A stretch of 64,000 nucleotides of DNA, from contig JAHEBQ010000005.1 of NCBI GenBank assembly GCA_024642205.1, positions 905 to 64,904 on the forward strand. The letters run 5' to 3'. Within the stretch, counting starts at the first letter, position 1, and every line of letters starts with the position of its first letter. Source of the DNA: Planctomycetaceae bacterium. GTDB taxonomy: Bacteria; Planctomycetota; Planctomycetia; Pirellulales; Pirellulaceae. The translations under genes and the position numbers were made by a program. Positions 43,560 through 50,566 of this stretch are shown here, one piece after another. The notes under the pieces are model-generated. The model saw only the letters and a list, made by a program, of their open reading frames with translations, did no database searches and was not told the origin of the DNA.

Positions 43560-44620
43560 TCGTCTTCCCGGATCTTCAAACTCGATTGATTCGCCGCCGA
43601 CGCGTCCGACACATTTAGATTCGGGTCCACTGGAGATTCCAACGTTTCTCCTGCCAGCCGACTTTCACGTGACTCGGAACTACGACCGGGATTACCTCGA
43701 TCTCCTCCACCCACGGCCGTCTGCACAACCGGGATCACCGATGCTGGCTGAAATCTGCCGCCCCCTGGCCACGAAATCTCTCCCTCGCGAACATTGTTTT
43801 CTGCCGTCATAAATGTCCTGTAGTAAAATGCGCACAGAAACAGATCGTAATCGGTATCGGGTCGAATTCCCAATTTCTCCATCAGGGGAACGGCCAGATG
43901 ACCGGCGATCTCGGAGGCCCGTTGGAAGGGAAGATATTTTCTCCGGTCGATATAATCGGCGATCACGCGGACCATGCTGGCAGGCGCCACAAAACCGGTT
44001 GGAATCAACTCGGCCAATTGGGGTACTCGATCGTCCAAAAAGGTTTCGAGATTCGGACGACGCTTCCGCTCTTCTATCACGACGACCGTTCCGGCAACCA
44101 GGTCACCTACTCGCTGAAAGTTCTTACCAAGTGTCATGATGACCAAACCGACCAGACAGCTCGGCAAGCCAACGGAAAACGACTGGTCGAGCTGAATCAA
44201 GGCGGTCAAAGGCACCATCGGCATGATATCGAGGAGTCGAAAAAAATTTCGCAACGTCGCCTGGACACCGTCGATGGCGTGTCCATCGGTTGAAATGACA
44301 CGCATGTTGGTGATTCGTTTGCCAAACGTCTGGCCATTGAAATAGGTCTCCATGCAGGTCCCGTAAAACCAATACACAAGGAAATACCCGATGCTGATCA
44401 ATCCCGCCAATACACCCATCAGGGCTTCCACCCACGCATTGCCTCCCAGCATGCTGGCCAGCGGCAGCACGACAAAAACAAACAGCAGATAAATGATGAA
44501 AACGAGGCCAAAATAGCCTCCCAGGGAAATCAACAAATCCAGCCCATAGGCGACGGCCCGCTGAAACGGCCCGGTGATTTGATAATCAAAAGAAATGTTC
44601 TCCGGCGTCCTGACTTTCAT
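43556..44620 (-). CDS. RDD family membrane protein, first gene of the MoxR cluster
   Basis: About 354 aa. The RDD domain covers roughly residues 10-190: FQRAVAYGLDLLISLGGYFG (the Arg and Asp of the family name), a run of hydrophobic helices, GQTFGKRITNMRVISTDG and GLVIMTLGKNFQRVGDLVAGT. A soluble region with FVAPASMVRVIADYIDRRKY and a Ser/Asn-rich tail of about 80 residues follow. ATG 44620 (MKVRTPENISF) fits the family better than ATG 44734. It heads the seven-gene block; a 13-bp palindrome lies about 190 bp upstream. Confidence 0.85.
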   Translation of the reverse strand: MKVRTPENISFDYQITGPFQRAVAYGLDLLISLGGYFGLVFIIYLLFVFVVLPLASMLGGNAWVEALMGVLAGLISIGYFLVYWFYGTCMETYFNGQTFGKRITNMRVISTDGHAIDGVQATLRNFFRLLDIMPMVPLTALIQLDQSFSVGLPSCLVGLVIMTLGKNFQRVGDLVAGTVVVIEERKRRPNLETFLDDRVPQLAELIPTGFVAPASMVRVIADYIDRRKYLPFQRASEIAGHLAVPLMEKLGIRPDTDYDLFLCAFYYRTFMTAENNVREGEISWPGGGRFQPASVIPVVQTAVGGGDRGNPGRSSESRESRLAGETLESPVDPNLNVSDASAANQSSLKIREDE

Positions 44621-45046
44621 CGTCGTATCCAGCACGTGGGTTTCGCGCCGGGACATGGGTGATCGCCAATGCGCCGTCGCCTTGACCGGAACACCTTTCT
44701 GATTCGACAATTTGGAATCGTCCGCCATGTACATTCAACCCTTCTCGCGTGCACCATTTTCTGGGTGTGGCGCTCCGTAGGTTGACGCACTGGAAACCCA
44801 ATTCAGTGTATTCTCACCGTGAGAGGAAACCTTCGCAAGTTGCAATTCAATAATTTGACATTCGACGTTCGCCAGAAGTGTCAATCCATCAGAAAGTTCG
44901 ACCGAGCAACGGACCGCCTGCGTCCGTCCATGTCGGAGCGGAATCCAATCCGCCGAACAAGGCGTTCATTTGCAAAGCCCGGATCATTCCGGCAATCCGA
45001 AGGACAAAGCAATCCTGGATGGTTGCAGGGTTTTGGCCAAACCAAA
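44621..45046. other. Intergenic region with two palindromic elements
   Basis: About 426 bp between rpoN and the RDD gene, no gene seen. Two symmetric elements stand out: TCTCAC-C-GTGAGA at 44812-44824, and TTGACA at 44855-44860 mirrored by TGTCAA at 44879-44884. Either could be an operator for the RDD-MoxR block. The minus-strand TTGACA has no matching -10, so it is not called as a promoter. Confidence 0.35.
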
Positions 45047-46552
45047 TCAGCTCGAGGATTTCTTCTTTGACCAGTCTCTCCGCTGTCGCGAACTTGGTAT
45101 CGAGAGTTTCTCACGATACTTGGAAACGGTACGTCGGGCGACGACAAAGCCCTGGTTCTTCAACAACTGCATGATCTCTTCGTCGCTGTAGGGCTTGGAC
45201 TTGTCTTCGCCATCGATCAGTTTCTGCAGTTCAATTCGGACCTTGTTCCAGGCCACATCCTCCCCGTCGTCGGTCGTCGTACCGCCCATGAAGAACATTC
45301 TTAACGGCAAAATCCCGCGATTGGTCTCAATCCATTTCTGATCGACCGCGCGGCTGACCGTCGTCACGGCAACACCAACCTTTTCAGCGATCTGATCCAT
45401 TTTCAATGGTTTGAGAAACTCTGGCCCATCGTCAAAGAACTCCTTTTGATGGTTGACGATTTCCTGCGCGACACGCGTCAACGTACTGCGACGCTGTTCG
45501 ATGGACTCGATCAGCCACTGGGCAGCGGTAACCTTCCGCTTGATAAACTCCTTTTCTTCTGCCGTGGCCTGTCCGTTTGCCAGTCGTTGACGGTAGTACT
45601 TGCTGATGTACAGATTGCGCGTCGGGCCTTCTTCCATTCTGACGATGTAGTTTCCTTGATCGTCCTGTTCCAGCCACATGTCAGGGGTGACCGTCGGAAC
45701 AAAGTCGTCGGCGAACCGACTTGCCGGCCGCGGGTCAAGTTTTCGAAGTTCGTCCCAGGCTTCGTTGATTTCATCAATCGTGAGCCCCGTCGACTTTTCG
45801 ATCTGTGGCATTCGATTGTGCTGCAAATCTTCGAGATGATGAAGTATCAGCGTACGAACATTTTTCAAGTGGACAATATCCGATGACAGTTGAAGCAACA
45901 GACATTCACACAGGTCGCGGGCACCCACGCCTGGCGGGTCAAGTTGCTGAATGTGAGCCAGTGCTTCCTCGGCCAACTCCAGATCTTCCGGCCCTGCATC
46001 CGATGGCAATAAATCGTTGAGGGCGACTTTCAGGTAACCACCGTCTTTTGCTGACAACGACGAAACAATCCGCTCGCACATCCGGAGCAGTTTGGGATTC
46101 AAATCCATTTCGTGAAGCTGAGACGTCAGATGGCTCTGCAACGTCTCGCCGCGGTCGACGATATTGGCGATTAAATCGTGTTGGCGATCCCCGCTTTCCT
46201 GAATCCGGTTGGACGACGGCCGCGTGCTTTCGTCAAAATAATCGGGGATGTCCTTGTCCAGATTTAGCAGCCGTTCAAAGTCATCCTCGCCACCCTGGTC
46301 TTCGTCGACGACAAGCTCTTTTTCTTCGACGTCTTTTGATTCCTTTACAGGATCAAGCGTGTTTTCTGGCTGATCTTCCGGAAACGAGGTTTCATCCGCC
46401 CGCTCCAGGGCCGGATTCTCAATCAGTTCCTGCTCGATTTTTTCATCCAGCGCAGCCTGGGCCATCTGCAATATCTCCATCGACTGGATCATGCGCGGAG
46501 CCAGTTTCTGGGTTTGCTTTTGGGACAGGTGTTGGCCGAACGATATTTTCAT
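45047..46552 (-). CDS. rpoN: RNA polymerase sigma-54 factor RpoN
   Basis: A full-length 501-aa sigma-54. The activator-interacting region I is MKISFGQHLSQKQTQKLAPR with MIQSMEILQMAQAALDEKIE, followed by an acidic region II (about residues 50-120). The core-binding region has DLCECLLLQL and LDPRPASRFADDFV. The DNA-binding end has VGVAVTTVSRAVDQKWIETN (helix-turn-helix, -12 recognition) and the RpoN box ARRTVSKYREKL near residue 480 (-24 recognition). It lies apart from the dnaX operon. Its presence means that -24/-12 promoters should exist in this genome. Confidence 0.96.
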   Translation of the reverse strand: MKISFGQHLSQKQTQKLAPRMIQSMEILQMAQAALDEKIEQELIENPALERADETSFPEDQPENTLDPVKESKDVEEKELVVDEDQGGEDDFERLLNLDKDIPDYFDESTRPSSNRIQESGDRQHDLIANIVDRGETLQSHLTSQLHEMDLNPKLLRMCERIVSSLSAKDGGYLKVALNDLLPSDAGPEDLELAEEALAHIQQLDPPGVGARDLCECLLLQLSSDIVHLKNVRTLILHHLEDLQHNRMPQIEKSTGLTIDEINEAWDELRKLDPRPASRFADDFVPTVTPDMWLEQDDQGNYIVRMEEGPTRNLYISKYYRQRLANGQATAEEKEFIKRKVTAAQWLIESIEQRRSTLTRVAQEIVNHQKEFFDDGPEFLKPLKMDQIAEKVGVAVTTVSRAVDQKWIETNRGILPLRMFFMGGTTTDDGEDVAWNKVRIELQKLIDGEDKSKPYSDEEIMQLLKNQGFVVARRTVSKYREKLSIPSSRQRRDWSKKKSSS

Positions 46553-46876
46553 CTACATCTTTCAGGTAATGAATCGAATGAATGTGAGTAGCATCTCAGC
46601 TCACTTTTATCGGATCAAACGTATCGCCGTAAGGCGAACTCCCGCATTTTCCATTTTAACGTTCAAATCCGCGGCAAACGCTCATTGCTGAAAGAATTTA
46701 CGTTTTGAACGCCGTTTGTGGTGCTCAATTCCGGCGCTTTTTACGCAAACACCAGACAGTTAACCAGTGTTCTGCTCAATGTTGTTAAATCTGGTAACAC
46801 CAATCCCCGGGATTCGTCGCTGGTTCCTGTAATCCAACCCCATACCGGTCGCCTGAATCAGACGTCTGTCCAACAA
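46553..46876. other. Intergenic region between rpoN and recR
   Basis: About 324 bp, on the minus strand between the end of recR and the start of rpoN. It should contain the rpoN promoter and the end of the dnaX-ybaB-recR transcript. No stem with a T-run and no convincing -35/-10 pair was found. Confidence 0.35.
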
Positions 46877-47476
46877 TCACAGCGGCTGCCGCCCGGCGAG
46901 TGCGTCTGCCAATATTTCCTTGTTGGTGTATTCAAGTACACTCCCAGTCGTGATGCCTCTCGCCAACCTCGATAGTCTTACGTCATCATCGGCCAACAGG
47001 TTCGAAATATGCAAAGCAGTGCCATCGCCTTCAACCGTCGGATTGGTCGCCATTATGACTTCCGCAAATGTTCCTTCGGCAATCCGTCCAACGAGCCGAT
47101 CGATCGTCAACTGGTCTGGACCAATATTTTCTAGTGGTGCGATCCGACCCAGCAAAACATGATACAGCCCTTTGTAGGTCCCAGACTGCTCCAATGCCAT
47201 CAAATCTCGTGGCTGTTCAACCACACAAATCAAAGTCTGGTCCCGCGCCGGGTCACGACAAATGTTGCACATCTCGCTCTCGGCAAGGTTGAAACAGATG
47301 TCGCAATACCGGACGTTTTCACGCACCGATCGAATCGAATCCGAAAGCGCAAACGCCTCGGATTCAGGGACCCGCAAGAGGTGATACGCCAATCGCTCAG
47401 CTGACTTTCGACCGATACCCGGCAATCGCGAAAGCTGATCGATCATATGCGATACTGAATCGGAAAGTTCTGCCAT
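46877..47476 (-). CDS. recR: Recombination mediator protein RecR
   Basis: Acts with RecO (and RecF) to load RecA on gapped DNA. The 199-aa protein has the helix-hairpin-helix LSRLPGIGRKSAERLAYHLL near the N-terminus, a four-cysteine zinc finger (CDIC ... CNIC near residues 57-71), the Toprim start LICVVEQPRDLMALE, and the C-terminal GDGTALHISNLL and LARGITTGSVLEYTN. Length and order are standard. It is the third gene of dnaX-ybaB-recR, 62 bp after ybaB. Confidence 0.97.
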   Translation of the reverse strand: MAELSDSVSHMIDQLSRLPGIGRKSAERLAYHLLRVPESEAFALSDSIRSVRENVRYCDICFNLAESEMCNICRDPARDQTLICVVEQPRDLMALEQSGTYKGLYHVLLGRIAPLENIGPDQLTIDRLVGRIAEGTFAEVIMATNPTVEGDGTALHISNLLADDDVRLSRLARGITTGSVLEYTNKEILADALAGRQPL

Positions 47477-47538
47477 TCGACCGTTACATTCTCCCTGTCA
47501 ATTTGACCTCGTCGCTCGCCGCCCGTCGAACTCAATGA

Positions 47539-47910
47539 TCAACCGATTTCCTCGTCTGCCTCTCCCATCAACTGCTTGAGCATGTCTTGCATGTTACCGG
47601 GTATCGGGAGATCTTCGGTGACCGCCTGCATCGCCTCCATCCGCAACTGTTGCTGTTTTTCCAATGCATCGTTGATCGCCGCAGGCAGCAAATCCCGGAT
47701 CATCTCGAGATCCTTTTTTTCTTCGAGGACGGGATCAATTTCGATCCTCAGGATTTGACCTCCCCCGTCGGCATGGACCTTCACCATTCCACCCCCGGAA
47801 ACGCCACAAACCTGGATCGTCTTTAACTGTTCCATCTGCTCTTGCATCCTGGGCCCCATGGTTCTGGCCTGCTTCATCAGCGATGCAATATTTCCGATTC
47901 CCTTAAACAT
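47539..47910 (-). CDS. YbaB/EbfC family nucleoid-associated protein
   Basis: A 123-aa dimeric DNA-binding protein. MFKGIGNIASLMKQARTMGP begins the long helix, followed by VSGGGMVKVHADGGGQILRI (the strand region) and DLEMIRDLLPAAINDALEK. This matches YbaB in length and pattern. It sits between dnaX and recR, as in most bacteria. The N-terminal helix and the Met/Gln-rich sequence (RMQEQMEQLKTIQV) are normal. Confidence 0.94.
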   Translation of the reverse strand: MFKGIGNIASLMKQARTMGPRMQEQMEQLKTIQVCGVSGGGMVKVHADGGGQILRIEIDPVLEEKKDLEMIRDLLPAAINDALEKQQQLRMEAMQAVTEDLPIPGNMQDMLKQLMGEADEEIG

Positions 47911-47972
47911 CTGATTCTCCAGAGAAGTGATGGCATTGACGTTGCGAAGACAATTGAACGCGTTCGACCGAG

Positions 47973-49976
47973 TCAGATTTTATCCCGTCGACCATTTTTT
48001 GTCCGCGCCGGTTCCTGGTACCCCGTAATTTCGGCATCAAAAAGTGAAATCGTCTGTTTGATCAGCGAGACATCCTGCAGTTTCCGGATTTGTTGTGCTC
48101 GTGATAACTTGGGGACCGGTGTGTGTTCCTGTCTGGCTCGCGCGGAAGCCATGAAATCCACCCGGATTTTCGACCCGGTAATCCGCTCCAATGCCATCTC
48201 GAATTTCTGCTTTCGCTCAGGTTTCGAACAGAGTTCCTTACTGGCCGAATCGGGCAGCGTGACGACCAGTTGATCGGGCAGCGTCAATTCAACCGCTTCA
48301 TAGTCCGAGGCCATGTCGGCAGTCATATCACCCATGTCTTCGAGCATCCGTTTCCAAAACAATTCGATATTGCCAGTGGTCACAGCGTCCAGTTGGGAAG
48401 CTCCAGTTTCAACCGTCGTGGGCGCCGTTTCGACAGCCGTTGGTTCGATCGCGGCCGGTTGCACCAAACCATCATCTTCGTTGCCGAGATTTGGCAGTTT
48501 CGTTTCCGGCGAGGGAGGCCGAAGCTCAACTGCGATTGATTCTGGTGCCCTTCCTGGGGTGACTTCAACGGCACCGGGAACCCTCTCAATCGCAGTTTCC
48601 ATCGTTGCGTTGTTAACATTCAATTCGACAGATTCCACCTTCAAAAAACCGCTAGCTAATTCGTTTTTTTTTGATGGCGGTTCGGGCTCCGGTTTCTTGT
48701 ATTCGACTTGTTGAAACTGCACACGCGGTCGGGCTCGCGCTGCCGATCGATCCGCGGATGGTTTTGATTCTCCCGCTTTGGACAGACTCTTGACCAAATC
48801 CGAGATTGAATCCAGTTTTTCCAGATTGCAAATGCGGACCGCTGCAGACTCCAACAGCGTGCGTGAATGCAAACTCGACTGCATCCTGACGATCGACGCA
48901 TCGAGCAACTGGACAACCGACAGGATCGTTTCCAGACCAATGGCATCGGCCAATCGCGTGAGGTGCTCCATGTCCGACGAAGTGCAGTTGAGCATCGTGT
49001 CTTCGCCGCAACCGACTCGAACGGCCATCATGTCGCGAAAGTAGCCCAGCAGCTGTTCCGCCATTTGCCCGGCATCCACACCATCAGCCATACCTCGATG
49101 AATCAAGTTTAGCGTCTCGGTTGGATCGGCGTTTGTCATCGCGGTCGCAATCGCGGCAATCCGGCTCATGTCTGCCGTTCCCAGCAATTGATGGACTTCG
49201 TCGACCGAGATTTCCATTCCACAAAACGAAAACAACTGCTCAAGAAGCGACTGGCTGTCTCGCATCGAACCGTTTGCGCGCCTGGCAAGCAGTGCCAGCG
49301 CCGAATCGTCTGCGACAACACCCTCGTTCTCAGCAATCTCTCTCAACCGGTTGGCGATCTCCACGGTTTGAACCGGAGAAAAATCGAATCGCTGGCAGCG
49401 CGACAAAACTGTGATTGGAATTTTCTGTGGATCGGTTGTGCAGAAGATAAACTTCACGTGCGACGGCGGCTCCTCCAAAGTCTTGAGCAATGCGTTGAAA
49501 GCCTGCATGGTCAACATGTGAACTTCGTCGATGATGTAGATCTTGTATTTGGACCGACTGGGTCTGACCGCCGCGTTGGATCTTAACTGGCGAATCTCAT
49601 CGATTCCGCGATTACTCGCGCCATCGATTTCAAGCACATCGACGTCCTCCCCCGCGGAAACTGCCTCGCAGACATCACACTGATTGCACGGCGTCATGGT
49701 GGGGCCTTTTTCGCAGTTCAGACACTTGGCGAAAATTCGCGCCGACGATGTCTTCCCGACTCCCCGTGCCCCGGTAAACAAATACGCATGGCCGACCCGG
49801 TTCTTTTCAATCGCGTTGGATAGCGCCGTCGCGATATGAGCTTGACCGACCAGGTCACCAAACGACTGAGGCCGGTACTTGAGCGCAACAACTTTGTATT
49901 GACCGTCTTCAGCTGGCTGTTTTGCGTTCATCAGGGAATCTGGGGCTACGACAATTGTTCGGGCGTTGGGAATCAT
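47973..49976 (-). CDS. dnaX: DNA polymerase III tau/gamma subunit DnaX
   Basis: Clamp-loader ATPase of the replisome. From ATG 49976 the protein has 667 aa. The N-terminal ATPase has LVGQAHIATALSNAIEKN, Walker A GARGVGKTSSARIFAK, a zinc module with C-x8-C-x2-C-x2-C (CLNCEKGPTMTPCNQCDVC), Walker B IIDEVHML, and the SRC motif VLSRCQRFDF. The linker is Pro/Glu-rich, and the C-terminal domain (from about 545) would bind polymerase and helicase. A run of nine A residues on the coding strand (48672-48664) encodes part of SKKN at residues 435-438; the +1 and -1 frames both stop within a few codons. The open frame starts at TTG 49997, but ATG 49976 seems likelier. A weak TAGAAT sequence (49998-50003) could be a -10 box. 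Confidence 0.96.
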   Translation of the reverse strand: MIPNARTIVVAPDSLMNAKQPAEDGQYKVVALKYRPQSFGDLVGQAHIATALSNAIEKNRVGHAYLFTGARGVGKTSSARIFAKCLNCEKGPTMTPCNQCDVCEAVSAGEDVDVLEIDGASNRGIDEIRQLRSNAAVRPSRSKYKIYIIDEVHMLTMQAFNALLKTLEEPPSHVKFIFCTTDPQKIPITVLSRCQRFDFSPVQTVEIANRLREIAENEGVVADDSALALLARRANGSMRDSQSLLEQLFSFCGMEISVDEVHQLLGTADMSRIAAIATAMTNADPTETLNLIHRGMADGVDAGQMAEQLLGYFRDMMAVRVGCGEDTMLNCTSSDMEHLTRLADAIGLETILSVVQLLDASIVRMQSSLHSRTLLESAAVRICNLEKLDSISDLVKSLSKAGESKPSADRSAARARPRVQFQQVEYKKPEPEPPSKKNELASGFLKVESVELNVNNATMETAIERVPGAVEVTPGRAPESIAVELRPPSPETKLPNLGNEDDGLVQPAAIEPTAVETAPTTVETGASQLDAVTTGNIELFWKRMLEDMGDMTADMASDYEAVELTLPDQLVVTLPDSASKELCSKPERKQKFEMALERITGSKIRVDFMASARARQEHTPVPKLSRAQQIRKLQDVSLIKQTISLFDAEITGYQEPARTKNGRRDKI
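48664..48672 (-). promoter_or_regulatory. Slippery A9 tract in dnaX, candidate site for gamma-subunit production
   Basis: Nine A residues on the coding strand within TCA-AAA-AAA-AAC. One inserted base reads S-K-K-K-R-I-S then TAG; one lost base reads S-K-K-T-N then TAG. Either slip would give a protein of about 440 residues with the intact ATPase part, close to E. coli gamma. Thermus dnaX uses an A9 run for transcriptional slippage. Confidence 0.55.
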
Positions 49977-50233
49977 GGACAACTGGTTCCGACTCAAATT
50001 CTACCCGATTTTGAGGTTGAGTAAGTAGGTCCGGAAATCAGGTGAAAAACCCAGCCATGATGACGTTCGTGTGGATAACCGTGGACAATCTGACGAAGTT
50101 CTGCGTCAAGTGAATTCAGCCGATCAGAACACCGTGTTTCGTCCCGACAAACACACCGTTACATGGTGCTGTGGGGTTGGAAAAGTGGCAGCCAGGCAGA
50201 TCGAGTTTCGTGTCGAACCGGAATCTGCGCAAG

Positions 50234-50246
50234 AAAAAATCTGCAG
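50234..50246 (-). terminator. 3' end of the SRP RNA, helix followed by T-run
   Basis: On the minus strand CCTGCAGA is followed by TTTTTT (50239-50234). The last bases pair with the 5' end of the SRP RNA, so the RNA's own stem probably serves as the terminator hairpin, and dnaX would then need its own promoter. Confidence 0.5.
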
Positions 50247-50346
50247 GTGAGAGAGCCCCGCACAAGAGTACCCCGCTTAGGGCTGCTCCATATTTCAGGC
50301 CTGACCCACTTCACGGCTCCCCCTCGCGGAGCTCACTCACCAACAG
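50241..50346 (-). ncRNA. ffs: Signal recognition particle RNA (small bacterial 4.5S type)
   Basis: Scaffold RNA that binds Ffh and FtsY for cotranslational protein targeting. On the minus strand the domain IV core is GTCAGG (50300-50305 region) and AGCAGCCCTAAG, which matches the Bacillus/E. coli SRP consensus. The outer arms form a long helix: GGTGAGTGAGCTCC near the 5' end with GGGGCTCTCTCACC near the 3' end, extended by CTG/CAG outside. The RNA is about 106 nt, ending before six T residues at 50239-50234. The tip between the two conserved strands has 12 bases instead of the usual 10 and does not contain GGAA. It lies upstream of dnaX on the same strand, as scr does in Bacillus. No Alu domain is present. 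Confidence 0.88.
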
Positions 50347-50359
50347 ACTTGGTACTCAA

Positions 50360-50388
50360 GTTTTATTCCCCCGCACCCGTTTCGTCAA
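50360..50388 (-). promoter_or_regulatory. Putative promoter of the SRP RNA gene
   Basis: On the minus strand TTGACG (50388-50383), a 17-bp spacer and TAAAAC (50365-50360). Transcription would start near 50353, a few bases before the SRP helix. Distance and spacing fit well; the -10 box matches four of six positions. Confidence 0.6.
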
Positions 50389-50566
50389 ACCGAAATAAGA
50401 AGTTCTCTTGAGTTTTGAGGCCAGCCGCTGGATCCCCTGCTTTTCGACAAGCCCGAGAACCACCCCCGTCGGATCTGATCTGGAATCACGGAAGATTTGT
50501 CGTTGTCAGAGTATTCTCGATCCAGACGTCATCACCGGTTCCCGGCAAAGAGCACCCAACGATTCT

